NCBI RefSeq assembly: GCF_051414035.1
Contig: NZ_JBLKNW010000001.1
Location: 1,736,001 to 1,800,000, forward strand
Direction: 5' to 3'
Length of the DNA stretch: 64,000 bases
From: Halosimplex amylolyticum
GTDB lineage: Archaea > Halobacteriota > Halobacteria > Halobacteriales > Haloarculaceae
The position numbers were made by a program, and so were the translations under genes. The notes under the pieces are model-generated. The model saw only the letters and a list, made by a program, of their open reading frames with translations. It was not told the DNA's origin and did no database searches. Each line of letters begins with the position of its first letter. The first letter of the stretch is position 1. Positions 34,476-42,675 of the stretch are shown here, piece after piece.

Positions 34476-34931
34476 TCAGGCGAAGCCGCCAGCGAGCAGG
34501 CCGGCGACGACGAGGAGCAGGCCGGCGACGACAGACGCGGCGAGGAAGAACGGTCGGGCCTCGCGGGCGGGCTGGCGAACCTTCTTGCGGTCGAAGCCGT
34601 CCGCGAGCTTGCTCGACCCGACCTCGACGAGGCCGGCGAGCGCGAGCCACAGCGCGACCATCGTCAACACGAGGTGACCCCCGGAACTCCCGGTCAGCGA
34701 CTCCACGGTGTAGAGCTGCCCAGCCATGTGGCCGCCCGAGGCGAAGAGGACGAGCGCGCTCGCCCGAGAGATCCACCGCAATCGCTCGACGACGAACCGG
34801 AGCGGTCTCGCGTTCGCGGTGCCGTCGCGGGCCGTCGGCCACACGCCGAGCGTCACGAAGATCACGCTACCGGCCCACACCCCGCCGAACAGGAGGTGGA
34901 GCACGTACATCGCGAAGTCCAGTGCTGACAT
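34476..34931 (-). CDS. CopD-like membrane protein
   Basis: A 151-residue protein with four helices: 'FAMYVLHLLFGGVWAGSVIFVTLGVWPTA', 'RWISRASALVLFASGGHMAGQL', 'GGHLVLTMVALWLALAGLVEV' and 'ARPFFLAASVVAGLLLVVAGLLAGG'. His and Ser/Trp positions in helix 1 and 2 resemble the CopD/YcnJ copper-resistance membrane domain. ATG at 34931 starts 'MSALDFAMYVLHLL'. It converges with the GMC oxidoreductase, 15 nt apart. Copper import is a family-level suggestion. Confidence 0.7.
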   Translation of the reverse strand: MSALDFAMYVLHLLFGGVWAGSVIFVTLGVWPTARDGTANARPLRFVVERLRWISRASALVLFASGGHMAGQLYTVESLTGSSGGHLVLTMVALWLALAGLVEVGSSKLADGFDRKKVRQPAREARPFFLAASVVAGLLLVVAGLLAGGFA

Positions 34932-35096
34932 GTGCGACCGCGAGGACGCGACCACCTTGAACGTACCCACTTCGGGTCGGAACGGCCCGTGCGTGGCGGA
35001 TGCCGGCGCGGTCGACTCCGTGGGCGGTCCTCGCGTCCTGTGAACGGTTCACGGCGTGTGAGCACGCTTAAGGCCCGCGGCGCGTTTGCCACGGGT

Positions 35097-36179
35097 ATGG
35101 AACCACGGGACCTCTCCGCCCACGCCGTCTACCGCGCCGGGAGAGGGATAGAGGAGGTCGCCCGCGAGCTGGGGCTCGACCCGGACGACCTCGTCAAACT
35201 CTCCTCGAACGAGAACCCCTTCGGCGCCAGCCCGAAGGCGGTCGACGCCGTCCGCGAGCACGCCGACCGCGTCGCCAGCTACCCGAAGACCTCCCACACC
35301 GACCTCACGGCGAAGATCGCCGAGCGCCACGGGGTCGACGACGAGCAGATCTGGCTGACGCCGAGCGGCGACACCGCGCTCGACTACCTCGCTCGCGCGT
35401 TCATCGACCCTGGCCAGCGCGTCCTCGTCCCGAAACCCGGCTTCGCCTACTACCCGATGTCGGCCCGCTACCACCACGGCGAGGTCGACGAGTACCGTCT
35501 GGAGAAGGACGACGACTTCGCGCAGACGCCGGAGACGGTGCTCGACGCCTACGACGGCCACCGCATCGTCTACGTCACCAGCCCGCACAACCCGACGGGC
35601 TCGGAGATGGCCCTCGACGACGTGCGGACGGTCGCCGAGGAGACCGACGACCAGACGCTCGTCGTCTACGACGAGGCGTACATCCACTTCTCGGACTCGC
35701 CGTCGGCCGTCGATCTGGTCGAGGAACGCGACGACGTGGCGGTCGTCCGGACGTTCTCGAAGGCCTACGGCCTCGCCGGGATGCGACTCGGCTACGCCGT
35801 CACGCCGGAGACGTGGGCCGACGCGTACGCCCGCGTGAACACGCCCTTCAGCGTGACCGAACTGACCTGCCGGGCCGGCCTCGCCGCACTCGACGACGAC
35901 GAACACGTCGAGAAGACGGTCGAGACCGCGAAGTGGGCCCGCGAGTACATGCACGAGAACCTGGACGCGGAGACCTGGGAGAGCGGGGGCAACTTCGTCC
36001 TCGTCGAGGTGGGCGACGCGAGCGCCGTCGCCGACGCCGCCCAGCGCCGGGGCGTCATCGTCCGGGACTGCTCCAGTTTCGGCCTGCCCGAGTGCATCCG
36101 GATCACCTGCGGGACGAGAGAACAGACGCGGCGCGCCGTCGAGACCGTCAACGAGGTCGTCGCGGAGGTCTCGGCCTGA
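35097..36179 (+). CDS. hisC: Histidinol-phosphate aminotransferase
   Basis: A 360-residue PLP-dependent aminotransferase of histidine synthesis. Motifs: 'KLSSNENPFGASPKAVDAVREH', 'SGDTALDYLARAFIDPGQRVLVPKPGFAYYPM', 'VTSPHNPTGSEM', 'VVYDEAYIHFSD' and the Schiff-base lysine K222 in 'TFSKAYGLAGMRLGYA'; the C-terminal 'RRGVIVRDCSSFGLPECIRITCGT' is typical. CTTAAGG about 28 nt before the ATG is a probable promoter. The stop overlaps an 18-codon mini-ORF that leads to the adenylate-kinase-like gene. Confidence 0.95.
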   Translation: MEPRDLSAHAVYRAGRGIEEVARELGLDPDDLVKLSSNENPFGASPKAVDAVREHADRVASYPKTSHTDLTAKIAERHGVDDEQIWLTPSGDTALDYLARAFIDPGQRVLVPKPGFAYYPMSARYHHGEVDEYRLEKDDDFAQTPETVLDAYDGHRIVYVTSPHNPTGSEMALDDVRTVAEETDDQTLVVYDEAYIHFSDSPSAVDLVEERDDVAVVRTFSKAYGLAGMRLGYAVTPETWADAYARVNTPFSVTELTCRAGLAALDDDEHVEKTVETAKWAREYMHENLDAETWESGGNFVLVEVGDASAVADAAQRRGVIVRDCSSFGLPECIRITCGTREQTRRAVETVNEVVAEVSA

Positions 36180-36235
36180 TGGCGATGGCGAGCGCCGCGG
36201 GTACGGCGCACGCGACGACCACGGGGGTCGCCTGA
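36179..36235 (+). CDS. 18-codon coupling mini-ORF between hisC and adk
   Basis: ATG at 36179-36181 overlaps the hisC stop (TGATG), the frame encodes MAMASAAGTAHATTTGVA, and its TGA at 36233-36235 overlaps the ATG of the next gene (TGATG again). It bridges the 55-nt gap exactly. Likely role, if real, is to carry ribosomes across the gap (translational coupling) rather than to make a functional peptide. No independent evidence of expression. Confidence 0.4.
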   Translation: MAMASAAGTAHATTTGVA

Positions 36236-36762
36236 TGCGCGTCGCCGTCACCGGCACGCCGGGAACGGGCAAGACGACGGCCGTCGAACTGCTCGCGGCC
36301 GACGCCGACGGCCCCGCTGTTGATCTCGACGTGATCCACCTCAACGACGTGATCCACGAGGAGGACTTCGTCGTCGAGCACGACGAGGAGCGCGACTCCG
36401 CCGTCGCCGATCTCGACGCCCTCGCCGACTACCTCGCCGACCGCGACGACGTGCTCTTCGAGTCCCACCTCGCCCACCACTTCGATGCGGACAGGGTCGT
36501 CGTCCTGCGCTGTCACCCCGAAGAGCTGGAACAGCGGCTCACCGACCGCGGCGAACCCGCGGCGAAGGCCGAGGAGAACGCCGAGTCGGAGGCGCTGGAC
36601 GTGATCCTCGCGGAAGCGGTCGAGCGCCACGGCGAGGATTCGGTCTACGAGATCGACGCGACGGACCTCGACCCGGACGAGACCGCCGCGGCGATCGGAG
36701 AGGTCGTCGCCGGCGAGCGCGAGCCCCAGGCCGGTACAGTTTCGTTCGTCGACTATCTATGA
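36235..36762 (+). CDS. AK6/Fap7-type adenylate kinase family protein
   Basis: A 175-residue P-loop nucleoside-monophosphate kinase. Walker A 'VTGTPGTGKTTAVELLA' begins at residue 5; 'IHLNDVIHEEDFVVEHDEERDSAVADLDALADYL' resembles the AK6 group, and 'VVVLRCHPEELEQRLTDRGEPAAKAEENAESEALDVI' is the lid region. AK6/Fap7 proteins have weak adenylate kinase/ATPase activity and act in 18S/16S rRNA maturation with uS11; that role is inferred. Short but complete. Coupled to neighbours on both sides by start/stop overlaps. Confidence 0.85.
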   Translation: MRVAVTGTPGTGKTTAVELLAADADGPAVDLDVIHLNDVIHEEDFVVEHDEERDSAVADLDALADYLADRDDVLFESHLAHHFDADRVVVLRCHPEELEQRLTDRGEPAAKAEENAESEALDVILAEAVERHGEDSVYEIDATDLDPDETAAAIGEVVAGEREPQAGTVSFVDYL

Positions 36763-36779
36763 CTACCTCCACAGGATGA
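36759..36779 (+). CDS. 6-codon coupling mini-ORF between adk and the phosphatidyltransferase
   Basis: ATG at 36759-36761 overlaps the adk stop (ATGA), encodes MTTSTG, and its TGA at 36777-36779 overlaps the ATG of the next gene at 36776 (ATGA). Same design as the mini-ORF after hisC. May be coincidence given its length. Confidence 0.3.
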   Translation: MTTSTG

Positions 36780-37384
36780 CCCTCGATCGGTTTCGCCCCG
36801 CGGTGAAAGGCGTCCTCGCGCCGTCGGTGAGCCTCGCCAAGCGGGTCGGCCTGACGCCCAACGGCGTGAGCGTCATCGCGCTCGTCCTCGCGGTCGTCGG
36901 CGCGGCCGCGTTCGCGCTCGCCCCCCGCCGCGACCCGCTGCTGTACGTCGGCGGCGCCGTCGCCGTCGCGCTCAACGGCTGGCTCGACCTCGTCGACGGC
37001 GAACTCGCCCGCGAGACCGGCACCGGGAGCGCCGCGGGCGACCTCCTCGACCACGTCATCGACCGCTACGCCGACATCGTCATCATCGCCGGCCTCGCCG
37101 CCGGGCTGGAAGCCTACGCCATCGGACTCGCCGCCGTGACCGGCGTGCTGATGACGTCCTACCTCGGTACGCAGGCGCAGGCGGTCGGCCTCGACCGCGT
37201 GTACGGCGGCCTCGTCGGCCGCGCCGACCGCCTGGCCCTGGTCGTCGGCGTCGGCGTCGTCGCCGGGTTCGTCACGCAGTCGTTCTCCGGGCTGACCGTC
37301 GTCGGCTGGCTGCTCGTCTTCTTCGCCGTCGTCGGTCACTTCACCGCGCTCCAGCGATTCTACTACGCGATGAAGGCGCTCTGA
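36776..37384 (+). CDS. CDP-alcohol phosphatidyltransferase family protein
   Basis: A 202-residue membrane enzyme with the complete CDP-alcohol phosphotransferase signature, D-x2-D-G-x2-A-R-x8-G-x3-D-x3-D, in 'WLDLVDGELARETGTGSAAGDLLDHVIDRYADIV'. About six helices. It transfers a CDP-linked lipid to an alcohol acceptor; in archaea the product could be archaetidylinositol phosphate, archaetidylserine or archaetidylglycerol phosphate, and the acceptor cannot be told here. Third gene of the hisC-adk operon. Confidence 0.87.
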   Translation: MTLDRFRPAVKGVLAPSVSLAKRVGLTPNGVSVIALVLAVVGAAAFALAPRRDPLLYVGGAVAVALNGWLDLVDGELARETGTGSAAGDLLDHVIDRYADIVIIAGLAAGLEAYAIGLAAVTGVLMTSYLGTQAQAVGLDRVYGGLVGRADRLALVVGVGVVAGFVTQSFSGLTVVGWLLVFFAVVGHFTALQRFYYAMKAL

Positions 37385-37684
37385 GTGGGGCGTGACCGTT
37401 CGGGGCCCCTTGCTCCACTCGCTCCACTCGCACCGAAGTATCGCCCTGTTCGGAACCGGTTCCGAAATGATAGCCCTGCTCGAAACAGGGACCGAACGCG
37501 ACGCTCGGGAGGCAAAGTGGACCGGATTTTCACGGTGCCTTCCGTATACAGCACGCGTATCCAGCACCGAAAACGAGGCGACGGATACTGTACCGAGGTG
37601 GGACGGATAAGGGGAAGACTGATCGCCGTCCCGGGAGCCGGCGTGTCCGAGATAGCGCTGTCTCTCGGCCTCGGCCGCCGCCAC
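37385..37684. other. Convergent intergenic region with nested inverted repeats
   Basis: No credible gene. It contains a perfect 18-bp palindrome (37449-37466, TTCGGAACC and its complement), inside a longer inverted repeat CCCTGTT (37444-37450) / AACAGGG (37484-37490). The GCCCTG element recurs 30 bp later (37443 and 37473), so the structure is two diverged 30-bp units. Between two convergent genes, a bidirectional terminator or RNA-end stabiliser is possible. Confidence 0.6.
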
Positions 37685-38104
37685 TCACCGGGCGACGATT
37701 ACGGGGACGGGTGACTGGCGGAACACTTTCTGGGCGACGTTCCCGACGACCAGTCGATCGGCCAGCGAGCCACCGTGGCTCCCGACGACGACCGCGTCGA
37801 AGTCGTCAGCTCTGTTCAGAATCGCCCGCGCCGGATGCCCCAGTTGAACCTCGGTGGCGATCTCGGCGTCGTACTCGGAGGCGAGTTCCCGGGCGGCGTC
37901 GAATACCTCCGCCGCGCGCTCCTCGGCGGCCGCTTCGGGGTCGTCCTCCAGAGCGATCGCCGTGGCTGCTGCCCCCCATGGCGACGGTTCGCCCGCGACG
38001 TGCAAGACGGTAATCTCCGCGTCAGGGTGGTTTTCGAGGGCGTACTCGAGCGCGCGCTGGGCCATCTCCGAGCCGTCCATCGGAACGAGAATTCGCGAGA
38101 TCAT
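37685..38104 (-). CDS. Universal stress protein (UspA) family
   Basis: A 139-residue Usp: 'MISRILVPMDGSEMAQRALEYALENHPDAEITVLHVAG' at the start and 'DAVVVGSHGGSLADRLVVGNVAQKVFRQSPVPVIVAR' at the end. The glycine-rich G-S-x-G-G-x8-G-N-V stretch is close to the ATP-binding G-2x-G-9x-G-S/T motif. A TATA element 28 nt upstream predicts a leaderless mRNA. Confidence 0.92.
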   Translation of the reverse strand: MISRILVPMDGSEMAQRALEYALENHPDAEITVLHVAGEPSPWGAAATAIALEDDPEAAAEERAAEVFDAARELASEYDAEIATEVQLGHPARAILNRADDFDAVVVGSHGGSLADRLVVGNVAQKVFRQSPVPVIVAR

Positions 38105-38127
38105 GTGGAAACTACACGAAGGACGTG

Positions 38128-38136
38128 CATAAAATG
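38128..38136 (-). promoter_or_regulatory. TATA element of the uspA gene
   Basis: On the minus strand it reads CATTTTATG, centred 28 nt upstream of the ATG at 38104. Confidence 0.6.
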
Positions 38137-38369
38137 ACGGTTCGCTCCTGCCGGGATATGCGTCGGCTTCCCGCCCGCTGTCGAACGCGTCCGCTGTATT
38201 CAGCACACCGTTCTCGGCAGCGTCCCAGATCGGTACGCAGTCGTCGTGATGACCCGGTTCCCTGCACTGAACACCGTCGAAACGACAGGCCCAAACCGCC
38301 GGAGAGCGTGGGGTTCCATACGGGGTACGTGCCGTCGCGAAACAACCAGGCACGGTTCCGAACCCGACT

Positions 38370-38945
38370 ATGTCAAACGCAAATCTCGATCCATCGAGAC
38401 ACAGCAGGATCGACACGCAGATCGGACTCGTCCTCGAAGACCAGCGGACCGCCGAGTTGCGGCAGGTCATCTACACCGACGAGCAGGTCGTCCTCCTCCG
38501 CGACGAAGCGGGGAACACGACGCTCGTCCGCCGCGACACGTTCGATTCCGAACTCGGCACGCGCTACCGGCCGCGTCCCGGTGCGGAGATGCCGAGCGAC
38601 GCCGGCCAGTACGACCGGCTCCGCGAGCGACTCGCCGCTTACGAGCGCGAAGACGGCCGGAAAGCCAGGCACAAGGCCGACGCGCTCCGCGACGCGCTGG
38701 ACATCCTCTCCAGCGCGGAGAGCGACGACGGCGACGAGGCCGACGACGACGAGAGCGACGCCGACCGCGAGACCGAGGTTCCGTTCGAAGAGGTCGCCGG
38801 CATCGGTCCGACGACCGCCGGGAAACTGCGGACGGCGGGCTACGTCACCGAGCGTGACGTGCGCGCCGCGAGCGACGACGAGTTGCTCGCAGTCGCCGGC
38901 GTGGGCGCGGAGAACCTGGCGAACCTCCGGGAGTTCGTGGACTGA
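38370..38945 (+). CDS. Helix-hairpin-helix domain protein
   Basis: A 191-residue protein. The N-terminal ~95 residues are an uncharacterised beta-rich domain ('IGLVLEDQRTAELRQVIYTDEQVVLLRDEAGNTTLVRRDTFDSEL'). A helical stretch and an acidic linker of about 20 Asp/Glu/Ser residues follow, and two helix-hairpin-helix motifs complete the chain ('EEVAGIGPTTAGKLRTAGYVTERDVRAASDDELLAVAGVGAENLANLREFVD'). HhH domains bind DNA non-specifically, so a DNA-associated role is likely but undefined. The 265-nt region before it, shared with uspA, shows no gene. Confidence 0.75.
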   Translation: MSNANLDPSRHSRIDTQIGLVLEDQRTAELRQVIYTDEQVVLLRDEAGNTTLVRRDTFDSELGTRYRPRPGAEMPSDAGQYDRLRERLAAYEREDGRKARHKADALRDALDILSSAESDDGDEADDDESDADRETEVPFEEVAGIGPTTAGKLRTAGYVTERDVRAASDDELLAVAGVGAENLANLREFVD

Positions 38946-39016
38946 CCGGGCCGCCGAGCGCGGACTGCGGCCCCGGTTTTTACTTCATCCGCACAAGTGG
39001 CCGGTAGCGGCGGCTG

Positions 39017-39784
39017 TCACCACTCGATCACCACGTCGTCGCCGACGTCGAGACCGAAGGCGTCGTCGCCGCGACCCTGGTTCACCGCGAACTCGACGTT
39101 GCCGTGGCTGCCCACGGTGACGAGCCGCTCGCCGACGTCGAGCGCCGCGTAGGCGTCCCGAACCGGGACGGACTCGCCGCCGACGCGGACACTCTCGCGG
39201 TCGGCCACGGTGTCTCCAGGGACGTTCGTGATGACGTTCCCGAACCCGTCGACGACGAGTACCTCGCCGCGGGCAGACGACTCGCCGACTTCGGGCGTGG
39301 GGAACCGCAGGTCGACCCACTCGTCGGTCCGGGTGCAGCGGTCGATATCTCCGACCGAGCCGGCGTCGTGGATGTCGGCGGCAGCCGGGGCGAACACGTC
39401 CCGCCCGTGGAACGTGTTGCTCGCGGTCTCGTCGTCGGCGTAGTCGACGTCCCAGACCGTGAAGTCCTCGGCAGGGCCGCTCTCACTGGCGAGTTCCCGG
39501 GCGACCGGGATCGCGACGCCGTTGTCAGGCGCGACGATCTGGTGGTCGCCGGCCTCGACGACGATCGCGGCCCGGTCGGTCCCCACGCCGGGGTCGACGA
39601 CGACGCAGTGGGTGGCGGGCGGGAAGTACGGGAGTACCTCGCGAAGCCAGAAGGCCGCCGCGCGCACGTCCTGGCGGGGGAAGTCGTGGGCGATGTCCTC
39701 GATCCGCGCGTCGGTGCGCGAGCAGATCACGCCGCGCATCGCCGCGGGGTACGGGCTGGGGAAGTCCGAAGCGAGCGTTATCAT
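39017..39784 (-). CDS. SAM hydroxide adenosyltransferase (SAM hydrolase, DUF62 family)
   Basis: A 255-residue protein of the fluorinase/chlorinase-like family. Start 'MITLASDFPSPYPAAMRGVI', then 'IEDIAHDFPRQDVRAAAFWLREVLPYFPPATHCVVVDPGVGTDRAAIVVEAGDHQIVAPDNGV' and 'FHGRDVFAPAAADI', ending with 'EVLVVDGFGNVITNVPG' and 'VEFAVNQGRGDDAFGL'. Archaeal members hydrolyse S-adenosylmethionine to adenosine and methionine, using the Asp-Arg-His-type water activation. It precedes a thiamine-type ABC importer on the same strand (123 nt downstream of it in transcription), but a functional link is unproven. Confidence 0.87.
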   Translation of the reverse strand: MITLASDFPSPYPAAMRGVICSRTDARIEDIAHDFPRQDVRAAAFWLREVLPYFPPATHCVVVDPGVGTDRAAIVVEAGDHQIVAPDNGVAIPVARELASESGPAEDFTVWDVDYADDETASNTFHGRDVFAPAAADIHDAGSVGDIDRCTRTDEWVDLRFPTPEVGESSARGEVLVVDGFGNVITNVPGDTVADRESVRVGGESVPVRDAYAALDVGERLVTVGSHGNVEFAVNQGRGDDAFGLDVGDDVVIEW

Positions 39785-39855
39785 ACGGTGGTACAGGAGT
39801 ATTCGTCGGTTAATTCACTCGGTATTGGACGAAGAAATCGGGCTCGGCGGCGGCC

Positions 39856-39907
39856 GGTCGGGGACGAGCACGCACTGGGCAGGTCGGGGACGAGCACGCA
39901 CTGGGCG
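39856..39907. repeat. Two 26-bp tandem repeats flush against the ABC ATPase stop codon
   Basis: Copies at 39856-39881 and 39882-39907 differ only in the last base. The array ends at the base next to the stop codon (TCA 39908-39910 on this strand), the same placement as the hisD repeats. Confidence 0.92.
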
Positions 39908-40945
39908 TCACAACACCCGCGCGTCGGCGGGATCGAAGCCGAGCGTCAGGAACTCGTCGTCGTGGGGGTCTGGCGTCCGAAAGACCACGGTCCGGTCGCC
40001 CCAGTCGGCGTAGTAGCGCGTGGTCTCGCCGAGGAACTCTGCGGTGTCGACGGTGACCTCGAAGCGGTTGTCGTCGGCGTCGACGACCAGGTCCTCCGGG
40101 CGGACGCAGAAAGTGAGGTCGTCGGTCGCGAGGTCGCCGTCTTCGACCGAGAACTCGGTTCCGTTCACGGCGACGGTGGTCGCCGTGCCGTTCCGCTCGA
40201 CGACCTCGCCGCGGAAGAGGTTGTTCTCCCCGACGAACGAGGCGACGAACTCCGTCGCGGGCCGCTCGTACACCTCCCGCGGCGTGCCGACCTGCTCGAC
40301 GCGGCCGTCGGCCATCACGGCGAGTCTGTCGGAGATAGCGAGCGCCTCCTCCTGGTCGTGGGTGACGTACACGGTCGTCACGTCGAGTTCGGCCTGGATC
40401 CGCTTGACCTGGCGGCGAAGCGTCTCCCGGAGGCGAGCGTCGAGCGCCGACATGGGCTCGTCGAGCAGGAGGATCTCCGGTGCGGGCGCGAGCGCCCTGG
40501 CGAGGGCGACGCGCTGTTGCTGTCCGCCGGAGAGCTGGTCCGGCTCGCGGTCGCCCATTCCCGAGAGGTCCACGAGGTCGAGGAGTTCGGTCACGCGCTC
40601 GTCGACGGACGTGCCGTCCGGCGGGTCGGCGAACTTGAGGCCGTAGGCGACGTTCTCGCGGACGCTCATGTGCGGGAAGAGGGCGTAGTTCTGGAAGACG
40701 ATGCCCACGTCCCGGTCCTCGGTGGGGACGCCGGACACGTCCACGCCTCCGAAGCTGACGGTGCCGCTCGTCGGGGTTTCGAGGCCAGCGATCGTACGGA
40801 GGGTCGTCGTCTTGCCGCACCCGGAGGGGCCGACGAGCGTGAAGAACTCGCCCTCGGCGATGTCCAGCGAGACGCCGTCGAGCGCGACGGTGCCGGCGAA
40901 CTCCTTCCGGACGTCGTCGAGTTCGAGCCTACCCACCGAAACCAC
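39908..40945 (-). CDS. ABC importer ATP-binding subunit (thiamine/iron/polyamine-type)
   Basis: A 345-residue ATPase. Walker A GPSGCGKT is at 39-46, the Q-loop in 'VFQNYALFPHMSVRENVAYGLKF', signature LSGGQ at 138-142, Walker B 'LLLDEPMSALDARLR', H-loop 'VYVTHDQEEALAISDR'. A C-terminal TOBE-like regulatory domain follows (about 240-345). GTG start. It overlaps the upstream permease gene by 17 nt. The CUT1/ferric/thiamine branches look alike; the context points to thiamine. Confidence 0.9.
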   Translation of the reverse strand: MVSVGRLELDDVRKEFAGTVALDGVSLDIAEGEFFTLVGPSGCGKTTTLRTIAGLETPTSGTVSFGGVDVSGVPTEDRDVGIVFQNYALFPHMSVRENVAYGLKFADPPDGTSVDERVTELLDLVDLSGMGDREPDQLSGGQQQRVALARALAPAPEILLLDEPMSALDARLRETLRRQVKRIQAELDVTTVYVTHDQEEALAISDRLAVMADGRVEQVGTPREVYERPATEFVASFVGENNLFRGEVVERNGTATTVAVNGTEFSVEDGDLATDDLTFCVRPEDLVVDADDNRFEVTVDTAEFLGETTRYYADWGDRTVVFRTPDPHDDEFLTLGFDPADARVL

Positions 40946-42671
40946 TCCCCTCGCCGAGGCGGTCGATGATCACGAAGCTGACGCCCGTCACGACGAGCAG
41001 GACCACGCCCATCGCCGTCGCGGGCCCGAGACGCCGGCCGATGAACCGCTCGATCGCCACTGGCATGGTGTAACCGGTTCCGCCGGTGGCCAGTATAACC
41101 GTCGAATCGAACTCGCCGACGCTGATGGCGAACGCGAAGGCCATCCCCGCGAGGATGGCCGGCACGACCAGCGGCAGTTCGATGTCGAGCATGACGCGGG
41201 CCCGCGAGGCGCCGAGCGAGCGCGCCGACTCGACGATGGAGTCGTCGATCCCGGCGAGCGCGGGCGCGACGTTCCGGGTGACGAAGGGGTAGGCGCCGAC
41301 GGCGTGGGCGGCGACGATGGCGATCGGGCCGGCGATGGTGAAGCGGTAGCCGAACGCCTCGGTGCCGAAGACGAACCCGCGGAGGAGCCCGAGGCCGACG
41401 ACGACGCCGCTGACGGCGAACGGGGCCATCGCGAGCGTGTCGATCAGCTTCCGGCCGCGGAAGTTCCGCGTGCTGACGACCGCCAGGAACACGCCCATCG
41501 GCACGGCGACAAGGAGCGTGCCGCCGCCGAACACCAGCGAGTTCGTGACGGCGGTCAGCGGCTTGACCTGGAACTCGTAGGCGGTGGCCTGCCGTTCGAT
41601 CAGGAAGCGGTAGTTGCGCAGCGTGAACCCCTCGGGACCGGTGACGCTCGCGACGACGAGGCTGACGATAGGGACGACGAAGACGACGACGGCGACGAGG
41701 GCGTACCCCCACGCGAACAGCCGGCTCTTCGTGATCGAGCCGAACAGATCCATCCGCTCGGGCGGACGGGCCGCGCTCGCGGCGCGCTGGCGGGCCTCGT
41801 AGCGGAGGTAGGCGTAGGTGAGAGCGAGTGAGAGGAACATCTCCAGGACCGCCAGCGTCGAGGCCGTCCCGTAGTCGAGCTGGCTGATCCGGTGGTACAC
41901 CCACACCTCCACCGTCGCGAGGCTGAGCCCGCCGAGCGCGAGGACGATGGCGAACGACATGAACGAGAAGATGAAGGTGAGCAGCGCGCCCGTCAGGATG
42001 GCCGGGAGCAGTTGCGGGACGATCACGTCGCGGAACGCGCGGAGCGGCGAGGCGCCCAGCGAGCGAGCGGTCTCGGTCATCTCCGCGTCGACGCCCTCCC
42101 AGGCGGCGGCCGTGATCCGGGCGATCAGCGGCGCGTCGTAGAACGCGTGGGCGAGGACGATGATCGCCAGCGTGCCGCGCAGGTTCAGGACGGGGAGTCC
42201 GACGCTCCTCAGTGCGACGTTGAGCACGCCGTTCTTCCCGAAGGTGGCGACGAACCCGATAGCGACCAGAATGGTCGGCATCACGAACGGGAGCGCGGTC
42301 AGCGAGCGGATCGTCCGACGGCCCGGAAACTCGAACCGCGCGAGGACGTACGCGCCGGGGAGCCCGAGCAAGACGCTGGCGATCGTCGAGAGGATCGCCT
42401 GGTACGCGGTGAAGCCGAACAGGCCGAGCCGGTAGTCCGGGAACGAGCGCACGAGGACCGCGGGGTCGGAGAAGACCCGCGTGAACACGCCGAAGTAGAA
42501 CTCGTCGGCGAGGACGTCGGTGAACGTCGCCAGCGAGTAGATCCCGTCGACCCGGACGGCCTCGACGAGGACGATCCCGACCGGGTAGAAGAAGACGAGT
42601 CCGAGGAGCACCAGCGTCACCACTGCGAGGACGGGGACGCCGACGCGCTCAGCGACTCGGCCGGCGCTCAT
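40929..42671 (-). CDS. ABC importer permease with two fused membrane domains (ThiP/FbpB-like)
   Basis: A 580-residue permease in which two homologous six-helix domains are fused, as in ThiP and FbpB. Each half has an EAA-type coupling loop: 'AAAWEGVDAEMTETARSLGASPLRAFRDVIVPQLLPAI' and 'APALAGIDDSIVESARSLGASRARVMLDIELPLVVPAI'. The linker between halves is a short basic stretch with 'RYEARQRAASAARPPERMDLFGSITKSRL'. It starts 4 nt after the binding-protein stop and overlaps the ATPase gene, forming a three-gene operon. Confidence 0.9.
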   Translation of the reverse strand: MSAGRVAERVGVPVLAVVTLVLLGLVFFYPVGIVLVEAVRVDGIYSLATFTDVLADEFYFGVFTRVFSDPAVLVRSFPDYRLGLFGFTAYQAILSTIASVLLGLPGAYVLARFEFPGRRTIRSLTALPFVMPTILVAIGFVATFGKNGVLNVALRSVGLPVLNLRGTLAIIVLAHAFYDAPLIARITAAAWEGVDAEMTETARSLGASPLRAFRDVIVPQLLPAILTGALLTFIFSFMSFAIVLALGGLSLATVEVWVYHRISQLDYGTASTLAVLEMFLSLALTYAYLRYEARQRAASAARPPERMDLFGSITKSRLFAWGYALVAVVVFVVPIVSLVVASVTGPEGFTLRNYRFLIERQATAYEFQVKPLTAVTNSLVFGGGTLLVAVPMGVFLAVVSTRNFRGRKLIDTLAMAPFAVSGVVVGLGLLRGFVFGTEAFGYRFTIAGPIAIVAAHAVGAYPFVTRNVAPALAGIDDSIVESARSLGASRARVMLDIELPLVVPAILAGMAFAFAISVGEFDSTVILATGGTGYTMPVAIERFIGRRLGPATAMGVVLLVVTGVSFVIIDRLGEGSGFGG

Positions 42672-42675
42672 CGGC

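Noticed and set aside
37392..37610. 72-codon gene between the phosphatidyltransferase and uspA
   Set aside because: Composition is not acidic, no promoter or ribosome site, and the repeated peptide simply reflects the 30-bp DNA repeat.
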